Of a stretch of 64,000 nucleotides of DNA, positions 36,553 to 45,947 are shown piece by piece. This DNA is from Xanthobacteraceae bacterium 501b. GTDB lineage: Bacteria; Pseudomonadota; Alphaproteobacteria; Rhizobiales; Xanthobacteraceae. Numbering within the stretch: position 1 is the first letter of the stretch; every line of letters starts with the position of its first letter. The DNA is taken from assembly GCA_000378025.1 (NCBI GenBank), contig KB899087.1, forward strand, positions 1,054,001 through 1,118,000, read 5' to 3'. The notes beneath the pieces were generated by a model, which saw only the letters and a program-made list of their open reading frames with translations, was not told where the DNA came from and searched no databases. Both the position numbers and the translations under genes were made by a program.

Positions 36553-39500
36553 ATGGCGAAGGCTGATGTCGGGCAGGCTGATGTCGGGTTCGTGCATCTG
36601 CATGTCCATTCCTCCTTCTCCCTGCTGGAAGGTGCGCTCGGCATCGGCAAGCTGGCCGATCTCGCCAAGAAGGACCGCCAGCCGGCGATCGCGCTGACCG
36701 ACACCGGCAATCTGTTCGGCGCGCTGGAATTCTCCGAGAAGATGGCGGCCAGCGGCATCCAGCCGATTCTCGGCTGCGCCGTGGCGGTGGATTTTCTCGG
36801 CCCGGCCCCGCGCGGCCCCGCCAGCCTGGAGCGCCCGCGCATCGTCCTGCTCGCCGCCAGCGAGGAGGGGTGGAAGAACCTGATGGAGCTGGTGTCGCGC
36901 TCCTTCCTCGACACCGCCTCCGACGGCGCCCCCCACATCAAGGCCGACTGGCTGGAGGGGCGCGCCTCTGGTCTCATTGCACTGACTGGCGGTCCCATTG
37001 GACCGATTGACCGCGCGCTGGCGGCGGGTAGCGCCGACCATGCCGAGCAGCGGCTTGGCGTGCTGAAGACCCTGTTTGGCGACCGGCTTTATGTGGAAAT
37101 ACAACGCCATGGCGTCGCCGAGGAACGCCGCGTCGAGCCGGCGCTGATCGAGCTCGCCTACCGGCTCGACCTGCCACTGGTGGCCACCAACGAGCCCTTC
37201 TTCGCCGCCCAGGACGACTATGAAGCCCACGACGCCCTGATTTGCATCGCCGAAGGCCGGCTGGTGGCCGAGTCTGACCGCCGGCAGATGACCCCGGATC
37301 ATCGATTCCGCACCCGCGCCGAGATGGCCGAGCTATTTTCGGACTTGCCGGAAGCCCTTGCCAATACGGTCGAAATCGCCCAGCGCTGCGCTTACCGCCC
37401 GCGCACGGTCAAGCCGATCCTGCCGCGCTTCACCCTCGACCGCGACGAGGCGGAGGAATTGCGGCTGCAGGCGGAGGAGGGGCTGCGCAATCGTCTGGCG
37501 GTCCATGGCGCCACGCCGGGCTTGAGCCAGAAGGACTATGAGGACCGGCTGGCCTTCGAGCTCAGCATCATCGAAAAGATGAAGTTTCCCGGCTACTTCC
37601 TCATCGTGTCGGACTTCATCAAATGGGCGAAGGCGCAGGGCATACCCGTCGGACCCGGCCGTGGCTCGGGCGCCGGTTCGCTCGTCGCCTATTCGCTCAC
37701 AATCACCGATCTCGACCCGCTGCGCTTCGGCCTGCTGTTCGAACGCTTCCTGAATCCCGAGCGCGTGTCGATGCCGGACTTCGACATCGACTTCTGCCAG
37801 GAGCGCCGCGACGAGGTGATCCGCTACGTCCAGCAACGCTATGGGCGCGACCAGGTGGCGCAGATCATCACCTTCGGCACCTTGCAGGCGCGCGGCGTGC
37901 TGCGCGATGTCGGCCGGGTGCTGGAAATGCCCTATGGCCAGGTCGACAAGCTGTGCAAGCTGGTGCCGCAGAACCCGGCCAATCCTGTGACTCTCAAACA
38001 GGCGATCACTGACGAGCCGCGCCTGCAGGGCGAGAGTGACGCCAACCCGGTGGTGAAGCGCGCCTTCGACATCGCCACCCGGCTGGAAGGGCTCAACCGC
38101 CACGCCTCGACCCACGCCGCCGGCATCGTCATCGGCGACCGGCCGCTGTCCCAGCTGGTGCCGCTCTACCGAGACCCGCGCTCGGACATGCCTGTCACCC
38201 AGTACAACATGAAATGGGTCGAGCAGGCGGGGCTGGTGAAGTTCGACTTCCTCGGCCTGAAAACCCTCACTGTCCTGCAAACCGCCGTCCGCCTCGTCGC
38301 CCAGCGCGGCATCGCGCTCGACCTGTCGACTATCCCGCTGGACGACAAGAAGACCTACGACATGCTGACCCGCGGTGAGACGGTCGGCGTGTTCCAGGTG
38401 GAAAGCGCCGGCATGCGGCGGGCGCTGGTCGACATGAAGCCCGACCGGCTGGAGGACATCATCGCGCTCGTCGCCCTGTACCGTCCGGGCCCGATGGCGA
38501 ATATCCCGGTCTATTGCGCGGTCAAGAACGGTCAGGAAAAGGCCGCCTACGCCCATCCGGCGCTGGAAGCCAGCCTGAAGGAAACCTACGGCGTTATCAT
38601 CTACCAGGAACAGGTGATGCAGATCGCCCAGACGCTGTCGGGCTACTCGCTTGGCGAAGCCGACATGCTGCGGCGCGCCATGGGCAAGAAGATCCGCGCC
38701 GAGATGGACCAGCAGCGCGCGCGCTTCGTTGATGGCGCGGTGGAGCGCGGAGTGCCGAAGGCCAAGGCCTCCGAGATCTTCGACCTGCTCGCCAAGTTCG
38801 CCGATTACGGCTTCAACAAGAGCCACGCGGCGGCCTACGCGCTCGTGTCCTACCAGACCGCCTATATGAAGGCGAACTACCCCACCGAGTTCATGGCCGC
38901 CTCCATGACGCTCGACATGGGCAACACCGACAAGCTGGCGGAATTCCGCCAGGAATCGCAGCGACTCGGCATCGAGGTGGTGCCGCCCTCGGTGAACCTC
39001 TCGGGGCGCGAATTCGCGGTGAAAGACGGCCGCATCCTCTACGCGCTCGCCGCCATCAAGGGCGTCGGTGGCCATTCGGTGGAAGCGATCGTCGAGGCGC
39101 GGGGCGCTCGGCCCTTCGCCAGCCTTGCCGATTTCGCCTCGCGCATCAACGCCAAGGCGCTGAACAAGCGGACGATGGAGAGCCTGGTCAGCGCCGGCGC
39201 CTTCGACGCGGTGGAGAAGAACCGCGCCCGGGCGCAAGCCGCGATCGATTCCATCCTCGCCCACGCGGCCTCGGTCGGGGCGGAGGCGGCCTCTGGTCAG
39301 GGCAACATGTTCGGCGGGCCGTCGGTCGCGGCGGAACTGCCGATTCCCAATGCCGCCCCCTGGCTGCCGGCCGAGAAGCTTCAGCGCGAGTATGACGCGA
39401 TCGGCTTCTTCCTTACCGGTCACCCGCTCGATGATTACGGCAAGGCGCTGGACCGGCTGCGGGTGCAGCGCTGGACCGACTTCACCCGCTCGGTCCGCGC

Positions 39501-40002
39501 CGGCTCCATGGCCGGGCGCCTCGCCGCCACGGTGGTGAGCCGGCAGGAGCGGCGTACAAAGAGCGGCAACAAGATGGGCATCGTCGGCCTGTCCGACCCG
39601 TCCGGCCAGTTTGAGGCGGTGCTGTTCTCGGAAGCGCTGGCGCAGTACCGCGAATTGCTGGAGCCGGGCAAGGCGCTGCTGCTGCAGGTTTCGGCCGAAC
39701 TGCAGGGCGAAGATGTGCGTGCCCGCATCCAGACGGTCGAGCCACTCGATCAGGCGGCGTCGAAGATGCAGAAGGGCATGCGGGTCTTTCTGCGCTCGCC
39801 CGAGCCATTGGAAAGCGTGGCGACCCGGCTCGGCTCGCTTGGTGGCGGGCGAGGCGATGGCGAAGTGTCGCTGGTGCTGCTGCTGGGCGAGCGTGGTGAC
39901 ACCGAGGTCGAGGTGAAGCTCCCCGGCCGCTTCAGCCTGTCGCCGCAGATCGCGGGCGCGCTGAAGGCGGTTCCCGGCGTCGAAATGGTCGAGATGGCGT
40001 AG
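36553..40002 (+). CDS. dnaE: DNA polymerase III subunit alpha (replicative)
   Basis: DnaE1 (1149 residues) is the catalytic subunit of the replicative polymerase. The N-terminal PHP domain starts at FVHLHVHSSFSLLEGALG; the palm contains GPGRGSGAGSLVAYSL and MPDFDIDFCQERRDEVI with catalytic aspartates; GLNRHASTHAAGIVI and ADYGFNKSHAAAYAL are further C-family motifs; an OB-fold lies near residues 980-1060. Its length and PHP domain fit DnaE1 and not the shorter error-prone DnaE2. Codons 3-12 contain a 15-base in-frame tandem duplication (ADVGQ ADVGF). The gene lies downstream of an SOS-controlled peptide gene, so read-through could raise its expression after damage, though its own promoter is likely. 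Confidence 0.96.
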   Translation: MAKADVGQADVGFVHLHVHSSFSLLEGALGIGKLADLAKKDRQPAIALTDTGNLFGALEFSEKMAASGIQPILGCAVAVDFLGPAPRGPASLERPRIVLLAASEEGWKNLMELVSRSFLDTASDGAPHIKADWLEGRASGLIALTGGPIGPIDRALAAGSADHAEQRLGVLKTLFGDRLYVEIQRHGVAEERRVEPALIELAYRLDLPLVATNEPFFAAQDDYEAHDALICIAEGRLVAESDRRQMTPDHRFRTRAEMAELFSDLPEALANTVEIAQRCAYRPRTVKPILPRFTLDRDEAEELRLQAEEGLRNRLAVHGATPGLSQKDYEDRLAFELSIIEKMKFPGYFLIVSDFIKWAKAQGIPVGPGRGSGAGSLVAYSLTITDLDPLRFGLLFERFLNPERVSMPDFDIDFCQERRDEVIRYVQQRYGRDQVAQIITFGTLQARGVLRDVGRVLEMPYGQVDKLCKLVPQNPANPVTLKQAITDEPRLQGESDANPVVKRAFDIATRLEGLNRHASTHAAGIVIGDRPLSQLVPLYRDPRSDMPVTQYNMKWVEQAGLVKFDFLGLKTLTVLQTAVRLVAQRGIALDLSTIPLDDKKTYDMLTRGETVGVFQVESAGMRRALVDMKPDRLEDIIALVALYRPGPMANIPVYCAVKNGQEKAAYAHPALEASLKETYGVIIYQEQVMQIAQTLSGYSLGEADMLRRAMGKKIRAEMDQQRARFVDGAVERGVPKAKASEIFDLLAKFADYGFNKSHAAAYALVSYQTAYMKANYPTEFMAASMTLDMGNTDKLAEFRQESQRLGIEVVPPSVNLSGREFAVKDGRILYALAAIKGVGGHSVEAIVEARGARPFASLADFASRINAKALNKRTMESLVSAGAFDAVEKNRARAQAAIDSILAHAASVGAEAASGQGNMFGGPSVAAELPIPNAAPWLPAEKLQREYDAIGFFLTGHPLDDYGKALDRLRVQRWTDFTRSVRAGSMAGRLAATVVSRQERRTKSGNKMGIVGLSDPSGQFEAVLFSEALAQYRELLEPGKALLLQVSAELQGEDVRARIQTVEPLDQAASKMQKGMRVFLRSPEPLESVATRLGSLGGGRGDGEVSLVLLLGERGDTEVEVKLPGRFSLSPQIAGALKAVPGVEMVEMA

Positions 40003-40079
40003 CGCCCGGCCCGGATTTGTCGTCGGCAGGCGGCAGGGAGCCTCGCCGGCGCGCTTATGCGCCCGCCGCGTCGGGCGAC

Positions 40080-40115
40080 AAGGCGCCCCTGTCGCGTGCA
40101 GGGGGCTCGCCTTTT
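40080..40115 (+). terminator. Intrinsic terminator after dnaE
   Basis: CCCCTG at 40086-40091 pairs with CAGGGG at 40099-40104; AAGGCG at 40080-40085 pairs with CGCCTT at 40108-40113 across a small bulge; TTTT ends at 40115. This is a good rho-independent terminator. Confidence 0.8.
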
Positions 40116-40430
40116 ACTTTCCGGTGCCGATCGTCGGGCTCGCGCTGCATTCCGCAGCCGCTGGCAGCCGAGATCAGGCTGTGTCTCCTCACCACACCCA
40201 CAGCAGGCTGAGGTCAGTTCGACACAAGCCTTTAGGGGGCATCTGGCCTTGCGCAATGCCGGTCAGTGACGCGTCACCCGACCGAGAGGTTCCGGACCAT
40301 TTTAGCGGCACTCCATCGGAAATCTGGAGATCAACTCCACGTTGAATGCTCGGCAAGAAATATGCCCACGATATGTGTGGTGTTTCTTTTTGTTTCGCGA
40401 TTATTTCCATTTGATTTCATAGTGCCTTCG
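40116..40430. other. Region with falling GC content before the sulfotransferase gene
   Basis: About 315 bases follow the dnaE terminator. From about 40330 the sequence becomes clearly richer in A and T than the rest of the window (for example TTTCTTTTTGTTTCG). The frame of the sulfotransferase is open across 40266-40430, so part of this could be coding if an earlier start (40362 or GTG 40266) is used. Confidence 0.5.
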
Positions 40431-41372
40431 ATGCCGATTTTGCTTGATCTTTATGAAGTTAATCCGCTTTTTGCGACGCAAGATTCACAAAAGGCAAACA
40501 GGCCGGTGGCATTAGACGGTTCTCATAAGCGGCGGGCAATTTTAATCCTGGGCATGCACCGGAGCGGCACGTCGGCACTCACGCGGACGGTCAATCTCCT
40601 GGGAGCCGCGACTCCGCAGACATTGATGGGCGCCACGTCGGGGAACCTGCGCGGGCACTGGGAATCCAAGCCCATCGTCGACTTGAACGACGAAATTCTC
40701 GCGGCCTGCGGGCACCGCTGGTATTCGCGCCGGCGTATTACGGTCTCGCCGATCGACGTGGTGCGTGCCAATGGCATGTGGCAACGGCTGCGCGATACAC
40801 TGGATAGCGAATTTGAAGGTGCCTCGACGGTGGTGCTGAAGGACCCGCGCATCAGTCGTCTGGTTCCCCTCTACCGTGAGGCGCTTACCGAGGCAGGTTA
40901 TGCCGTTGAGGCTGTGCTCACGCTGCGCAACCCGCTGGAGGTCGCCGAGTCGCTGGCGCGCCGCGACGACATGGAGCCGCGCCGGGCGCTGGGCCTGTGG
41001 ATGCGCTACACTCTGGATGCCGAGCGCGGCACGCGCGGACTGCCCCGCGCCCTGGTCGTCTACGACGCCCTGCTCGAGGACTGGCGCGGCACGACGGGAC
41101 GGATGAAGCGGCAACTCGGCGGCCAATGGCCAGAGGTGACGCCAGAGATTGCCGCGACGATCGACGAGTTCCTGACCCCGACGCTGCGTCATCACACGAT
41201 CGAGGTGCCCAGGGGCGGGCTCGGGCGTGCGGCGATTTCCGGCCTCCTCTATCGCGACATGGCCCGCGCCCTGATCGATTCCCCTTCGTCGACGCCGGGA
41301 TTGCTGTCTTCCACCCTGGCCGAGTGGAGCCTGCTTGCCAGCCGTTCCACCGGTGGCCTGGTGGCGGCGTAG
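40431..41372 (+). CDS. Sulfotransferase family protein
   Basis: With a start at ATG 40431 the product has 313 residues; starts at 40362 and 40266 (GTG) are also in frame and no start has a clear ribosome binding site. AILILGMHRSGTSALTRTVN is the phosphosulfate-binding loop (5'-PSB) typical of PAPS-dependent sulfotransferases, and VLKDPRISRLVPLYREAL resembles the 3'-phosphate-binding region. Such proteins sulfate glycans, lipids or small molecules; the acceptor is unknown. The first 100 codons are AT-rich compared with all neighbours, and the gene stands alone between a terminator and the rpsB promoter, which suggests it was acquired by transfer. Confidence 0.8.
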   Translation: MPILLDLYEVNPLFATQDSQKANRPVALDGSHKRRAILILGMHRSGTSALTRTVNLLGAATPQTLMGATSGNLRGHWESKPIVDLNDEILAACGHRWYSRRRITVSPIDVVRANGMWQRLRDTLDSEFEGASTVVLKDPRISRLVPLYREALTEAGYAVEAVLTLRNPLEVAESLARRDDMEPRRALGLWMRYTLDAERGTRGLPRALVVYDALLEDWRGTTGRMKRQLGGQWPEVTPEIAATIDEFLTPTLRHHTIEVPRGGLGRAAISGLLYRDMARALIDSPSSTPGLLSSTLAEWSLLASRSTGGLVAA

Positions 41373-41380
41373 GCGCGGAC

Positions 41381-41409
41381 TTGCCACATGGATCGCACTC
41401 CCCTATAAG
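41381..41409 (+). promoter_or_regulatory. Strong promoter of rpsB-tsf
   Basis: TTGCCA at 41381-41386 and TATAAG at 41404-41409 are separated by 17 bases; each matches five of six consensus positions. The position 140 bases before rpsB leaves a long leader that could carry autogenous control by S2. Confidence 0.75.
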
Positions 41410-41549
41410 CCGCGCCATTCCGCACGCGGACTCGCGGCCGGAAGCCCATTGTCACGAGGTGACGGGGGCTCCAGCGCCGCTCCGGTGCCGTAAGCCGAAT
41501 TCCTCGGCACGGCCATGTCCGCGGAGGCCCAACCGGACGAGAGACGACA

Positions 41550-42548
41550 ATGGCGCTCCCTGACTACACCATGCGCCAGCTCCTGGAAGCTGGCGTGCAT
41601 TTCGGGCATCAGTCCCACCGCTGGAACCCGAAGATGGCCCCGTTCATCTTCGGCACCCGCAACAACATCCACATTCTCGACCTGGCCCAGACCGTGCCGG
41701 CGCTGCATCGCGCGCTGCAGGCCGTGTCCGACACCGTGGCCCGTGGCGGCCGCGTGCTGTTCGTTGGCACCAAGCGCCAAGCGGCTGATGCCGTGGCGGA
41801 TGCCGCCAAGCGTTCGGCGCAGTATTATGTGAACTCCCGCTGGCTCGGCGGCATGCTGACCAACTGGAAGACCATTTCCCACTCCATCGCCCGCCTGAAG
41901 AAGCTTGAAGAGCTGCTCGCGGCCGGCGAGGGCGTCGGCTACACCAAGAAGGAGCGCCTGACGCTCCAGCGCGAGAAGGAAAAGCTCGATCGCGCGCTTG
42001 GTGGCATTCGTGACATGGGCGGCATTCCCGACCTGCTGTTCGTCATCGACACCAACAAGGAAGACCTCGCCGTCGCCGAGGCCCGCCGCCTTGGCATTCC
42101 GGTCGCGGCCATCCTCGACACCAATTGCGATCCGGACGGCATCGCCTTCCCGGTTCCCGGCAATGACGACGCCGGTCGCGCCATCAACCTCTATTGCGAC
42201 CTCGTCGCCCGCGCCGCCATTGACGGCATCGGCCGCTCGCATGGTGATCTCGGCATCGACATTGGCGCTTCGGAGGCCCCGATGGTTGAGGACCTGCCGG
42301 CCGAATCCGCCTGGACGAGCCTCGAATCGCTCTCGGGCCCGCGCGGCATTGCCGACGACCTGAAGAAGCTGACCGGCGTGTCGCCCGCGATCGAGAAGCA
42401 GCTGACCGACCTCGGTATCTTCCATTTCTGGCAGATCGCCGCGCTCAACGCCGACGACGCTCACCGTCTCGGCGAGGAAGTCGGCCTGCCGGGTCGTGTC
42501 GATGGCTGGGTGGCGCAGGCCAAGGAGCTGACCGCCGAGGTCGAGTGA
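41550..42548 (+). CDS. rpsB: 30S ribosomal protein S2 with C-terminal extension
   Basis: S2 (332 residues) binds the 30S subunit. The core, from [20 protein letters not shown] to about residue 225, is typical ([51 protein letters not shown]). A further roughly 80 residues follow, of which the last 65 ([20 protein letters not shown] onwards) resemble a helix-hairpin-helix-type module like that found appended to several alphaproteobacterial proteins. Extended S2 proteins are known in the Rhizobiales. The gene starts the rpsB-tsf unit. Confidence 0.96.
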   Translation: MALPDYTMRQLLEAGVHFGHQSHRWNPKMAPFIFGTRNNIHILDLAQTVPALHRALQAVSDTVARGGRVLFVGTKRQAADAVADAAKRSAQYYVNSRWLGGMLTNWKTISHSIARLKKLEELLAAGEGVGYTKKERLTLQREKEKLDRALGGIRDMGGIPDLLFVIDTNKEDLAVAEARRLGIPVAAILDTNCDPDGIAFPVPGNDDAGRAINLYCDLVARAAIDGIGRSHGDLGIDIGASEAPMVEDLPAESAWTSLESLSGPRGIADDLKKLTGVSPAIEKQLTDLGIFHFWQIAALNADDAHRLGEEVGLPGRVDGWVAQAKELTAEVE

Positions 42549-42601
42549 CCCCGGCGTCCGCTTCGCAACGGCGTCACATCTCGGCGCCAAGCATTGTATC
42601 G

Positions 42602-42635
42602 CACGGCCGGCCCGGATTCCTTCCGGCCGGCCGTG
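42602..42635 (+). terminator. Hairpin in the rpsB-tsf gap
   Basis: CACGGCCGGC at 42602-42611 pairs perfectly with GCCGGCCGTG at 42626-42635, with an inner CGGA/TCCG pair. No T-run follows, so it may act as a partial terminator or attenuator that sets the rpsB to tsf ratio. Confidence 0.55.
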
Positions 42636-42671
42636 TCGTCGATTGACACATAGATCGTTGAGGAACGGAAC

Positions 42672-43595
42672 ATGGCCAACATCACCGCGGGCATGGTGAA
42701 GGAGCTGCGCGAGAAGACCGGCGCCGGCATGATGGACTGCAAGGCCGCGCTGACCGAGGTGGACGGCGACATCGAAGCCGCCATCGACTGGCTGCGCAAG
42801 AAGGGCCTCGCCAAGGCCGCCAAGAAGGCCGGGCGCGTCGCCGCCGAGGGCCTTATCGGCCTCGCCGTGTCGGGGACGACGGGTGTAGTCGTCGAAGTGA
42901 ATTCCGAGACCGACTTCGTCGCCCGCAACGAGCAGTTCCAGCAGCTGGTGCGCGATATCGCCACCGTGGCGCTTGGCGCCGAGGACGATGTCGAGGCGCT
43001 CAAGGCGGCTGCCTACCCGGCCGGTGCGACCGTCGCCGACGCCATCAACACCGCCGTCGCCACGATTGGCGAGCACATGAACCTGCGCCGTTCCAAGAAG
43101 CTCTCTGTCTCGGCGGGTGTCATCGGCACCTATGTCCATGGGTCGGTCGGCGAGGGCCTCGGCAAGATCGGCGTACTGGTTGCGCTCGAGTCGGAAGGCA
43201 AGGCGGAAGAACTCGCCGCGCTCGGCCGCCAGATCGCGATGCATGTCGCCGCTGCCAACCCGCAGGCGCTCGATTCGTCCAGCATCGCCGAGGACGTGAT
43301 TGCGCGCGAGAAGGGCGTTCTCGCCGAGAAGGCCAAGGCCTCCGGCAAGCCCGATAACGTGGTCGAGAAGATCGTCGAGAGCGGGCTGAAGACCTATTTC
43401 AAGGAAGTCACGCTGGTTGAGCAGGCCTTCATCCATGACCCGTCGAAGACGGTCGCCCAGGCGGTGAAGGAAAGCGAAGGCAAGGTCGGTGCGCCGATCA
43501 AGCTGGTCGGTTTCGTCCGCTTCGGCCTCGGCGAGGGCGTCGAGAAGCAGGAAAGCGACTTCGCCGCTGAAGTCGCCGCGGCCGCCGGCGTCTGA
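42672..43595 (+). CDS. tsf: Elongation factor Ts
   Basis: EF-Ts (307 residues) is the guanine-nucleotide exchange factor of EF-Tu. The N-terminal module [20 protein letters not shown] with [20 protein letters not shown] is the family signature, and [16 protein letters not shown] lies in the core domain. Length is normal. A good terminator follows. Confidence 0.97.
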   Translation: MANITAGMVKELREKTGAGMMDCKAALTEVDGDIEAAIDWLRKKGLAKAAKKAGRVAAEGLIGLAVSGTTGVVVEVNSETDFVARNEQFQQLVRDIATVALGAEDDVEALKAAAYPAGATVADAINTAVATIGEHMNLRRSKKLSVSAGVIGTYVHGSVGEGLGKIGVLVALESEGKAEELAALGRQIAMHVAAANPQALDSSSIAEDVIAREKGVLAEKAKASGKPDNVVEKIVESGLKTYFKEVTLVEQAFIHDPSKTVAQAVKESEGKVGAPIKLVGFVRFGLGEGVEKQESDFAAEVAAAAGV

Positions 43596-43617
43596 GCACG
43601 ATCTTACGTTGATAAGT

Positions 43618-43653
43618 CACGCCGGGCCGCCCACGGGCAGTCCGGCGTGTTTT
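43618..43653 (+). terminator. Intrinsic terminator after tsf
   Basis: CACGCCGG at 43618-43625 pairs with CCGGCGTG at 43642-43649, with an inner GCCC/GGGC stem, followed by TTTT at 43650-43653. Confidence 0.85.
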
Positions 43654-43696
43654 ACTGTGCGCGCCGTCGCGAGTCGCGCCAAGCCAGAGGTGCACC

Positions 43697-44428
43697 ATGT
43701 CGATCCCTGAGCCGCACGGCGCCGTCTATGGGCGTGTCTTGGTCAAGGTGTCCGGTGAGGCGCTGATGGGGAATGAGGCCTTCGGGCTGCACTGGCCCAC
43801 CATCGAGAACATCGCGCAGGATCTCGTCGAGGCCCGCGCCACGGGGGCGGAGATCGCCGTGGTGGTGGGCGGCGGAAACATCCTGCGCGGCGCCAGCGTG
43901 GCGGGGCAGGGGCTCGATCGCGCCACCGCCGACCATATGGGCATGCTGGCGACGGTTATGAACGCGCTCGCGCTGGAGAAGGCGGTCGAGAAGGCCGGCG
44001 TTCCCGCCCGTACACTCTCCGCCATTCCCATGCCGACCATCTGCGAGCCCTATGCCCGGCAGACCGCATCGCGCCATCTGGCGCGCGGGCGCATCGTGCT
44101 GCTGGCCGGCGGCACCGGCAACCCCTATTTCACCACCGACACCGGCGCCGTGCTGCGCGCCGCCGAGCTGGAATGCGACGCGGTGATGAAGGCGACCAAC
44201 GTCGATGGCGTATACACCGCCGATCCCAAACGGGACCCGTCGGCGCAGCGCTATGATCGCCTTACCCATGACGAGGCGCTGGCGAAGGACCTGAAGGTGA
44301 TGGATGCTGCCGCCTTCGCCCTGGCGCGGGAAGCGAAGCTGCCGATCGTTGTCTTCTCTATCCGGGAGCCCGGGGCAATTGCTGCTGCCCTCCGTGGCGA
44401 GGGGCGCGCGACGACGGTGGCGCCCTAG
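43697..44428 (+). CDS. pyrH: Uridylate kinase
   Basis: UMP kinase (243 residues) makes UDP from UMP and belongs to the amino-acid kinase fold. [17 protein letters not shown] at the start, [13 protein letters not shown], and [18 protein letters not shown] near the middle are characteristic. The start at 43697 follows AGAGGTGCACC. It stands between a terminator and the frr promoter and so seems a separate transcript. Confidence 0.96.
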   Translation: MSIPEPHGAVYGRVLVKVSGEALMGNEAFGLHWPTIENIAQDLVEARATGAEIAVVVGGGNILRGASVAGQGLDRATADHMGMLATVMNALALEKAVEKAGVPARTLSAIPMPTICEPYARQTASRHLARGRIVLLAGGTGNPYFTTDTGAVLRAAELECDAVMKATNVDGVYTADPKRDPSAQRYDRLTHDEALAKDLKVMDAAAFALAREAKLPIVVFSIREPGAIAAALRGEGRATTVAP

Positions 44429-44486
44429 CATTTTCGTGCGAAGGCTCGTGCCTATCCGTGCGGCGGGTGTGGTTGCCGCGTAAGGC

Positions 44487-44515
44487 TTGCCACGGGCGCC
44501 TTTAGGTTGGATAAG
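44487..44515 (+). promoter_or_regulatory. Promoter of frr-uppS-cdsA
   Basis: TTGCCA at 44487-44492 and GATAAG at 44510-44515 are 17 bases apart, 55 bases before the frr ATG. The -35 box is identical to that of rpsB. Confidence 0.65.
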
Positions 44516-44570
44516 CCGCCAATCGGCGCCCGTCGGCCTCGTGCCGGCTGATGTATGAATGAGGTTTGTG

Positions 44571-45134
44571 ATGAGCACTGGTCCGATTGACATTGCCGAT
44601 ATCAAGCGTCGCATGCAGGGCGCGATCTCCGTTCTGAAGACCGAGCTTTCGGGCCTGCGTACCGGCCGCGCCTCGGCCAGCCTGCTGGAGCCGATCCAGG
44701 TCAATGCCTATGGCAGCAACATGCCGCTCAACCAGGTTGCGTCGGTAAACGTGCCGGAGCCGCGGCTGCTGTCGGTTCAAGTGTGGGACCGTGGCATGGT
44801 GGCGGCGGTCGAGAAGGCCATCCGCGATTCCAATCTGGGCCTCAATCCCCAGACCGAAGGTCAGGTTCTGCGCGTGCGCATTCCCGAGCTGACGCAGGAT
44901 CGCCGTCAGGAACTGGTCAAGGTGGCGCATAAATATTCCGAGGCCGCGCGCGTCTCTGTGCGCCATGTGCGGCGCGACGGCCTCGACACCATCAAGAAGG
45001 CGGAAAAGGACGGCGAGATGAGTTCCGACGACCTGGACCGGCTCGCCGATCAGGTCCAGAAGGCGACGGATCAGTTCATTGCCGAGATCGACCAGGTCGT
45101 TGCCGCGAAGGAAAAGGAAATCCTCGCGGTCTAA
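44571..45134 (+). CDS. frr: Ribosome recycling factor
   Basis: RRF (187 residues) splits post-termination ribosomes together with [23 protein letters not shown] and [20 protein letters not shown] are typical of the family, as is the all-helical C-terminal part. The ATG at 44571 ([10 protein letters not shown]) is chosen over one four codons earlier because of the GAGG eight bases before it. It heads a group with uppS and cdsA. Confidence 0.96.
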   Translation: MSTGPIDIADIKRRMQGAISVLKTELSGLRTGRASASLLEPIQVNAYGSNMPLNQVASVNVPEPRLLSVQVWDRGMVAAVEKAIRDSNLGLNPQTEGQVLRVRIPELTQDRRQELVKVAHKYSEAARVSVRHVRRDGLDTIKKAEKDGEMSSDDLDRLADQVQKATDQFIAEIDQVVAAKEKEILAV

Positions 45135-45157
45135 GCGGCGGGCGCCAGGGGGGCACC

Positions 45158-45943
45158 GTGAACATTGCAAGGCGTGGCGAGGCCTCAGGTGCCGCCATCG
45201 AGACCGTTGGGAGCGAGGCGATCTCGCTATGCCAGGTGCCGCGCCACGTCGCGATCATCATGGACGGCAATGGCCGCTGGGCGAAGAGCCAAGGCCTGCC
45301 GCGTTTCGAGGGGCACCGGCGTGGGGCCGAGGCCGTGCGCCGCGCCGTTGCCGATGCCAAGGATCTCGGCATCGAGGCGTTGACCCTCTACAGCTTCTCC
45401 AGCGAGAACTGGTCGCGCCCGGAGCGGGAGATCGGCGAGCTGATGGGGCTGCTCAAGCGCTTCATCCGCTCAGACCTCAAGGATCTGCACGCGAAGAATG
45501 TGCGCCTGCGTATCATCGGCGAAGGTCATCCCACCGATCGTGAAGTCCAGGCGCTGTTCGACGAGGCGCAGCTGCTCACCCGCGACAATACAGGGGTGCG
45601 GCTGACCGTAGCGTTCAATTATGGCTCGCGCGGCGAGATCGCCCGCGCGGCGCAGGTGCTGGCCCGGCAGGTGGCCGCTGGCGAGATTCGCGCCGAGGAC
45701 ATCACCACCGAGCGCTTTTCTGAGGTGCTCGACACGGCGGGGCTGCCGCCGCTTGATCTGATGATCCGCACCAGCGGCGAGCAGCGTCTGTCGAATTTCC
45801 TGCTGTGGCAGGCCGCCTATGCCGAGCTGGTTTTCCTGCCGGTCTTGTGGCCCGACTTCAACCGGAGCTGGCTGGAGCAGGCGCTTGGCGAGTACCGCCG
45901 GCGCGAACGTCGCTTCGGCGGCGTCGACGCCGGGGAAAGCTGA
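45158..45943 (+). CDS. uppS: Undecaprenyl diphosphate synthase
   Basis: UppS (261 residues) is the cis-prenyltransferase that makes the C55 carrier lipid for peptidoglycan and O-antigen. HVAIIMDGNGRWAKSQGLPR at residues 30-49 holds the catalytic aspartate (Asp36), and LMIRTSGEQRLSNFLLWQAA is the second signature. The start is a GTG at 45158 after AGGGGGG; about 25 extra residues precede the usual family start, so a later start cannot be excluded. It is four bases from cdsA. Confidence 0.95.
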   Translation: MNIARRGEASGAAIETVGSEAISLCQVPRHVAIIMDGNGRWAKSQGLPRFEGHRRGAEAVRRAVADAKDLGIEALTLYSFSSENWSRPEREIGELMGLLKRFIRSDLKDLHAKNVRLRIIGEGHPTDREVQALFDEAQLLTRDNTGVRLTVAFNYGSRGEIARAAQVLARQVAAGEIRAEDITTERFSEVLDTAGLPPLDLMIRTSGEQRLSNFLLWQAAYAELVFLPVLWPDFNRSWLEQALGEYRRRERRFGGVDAGES

Positions 45944-45947
45944 GCCA

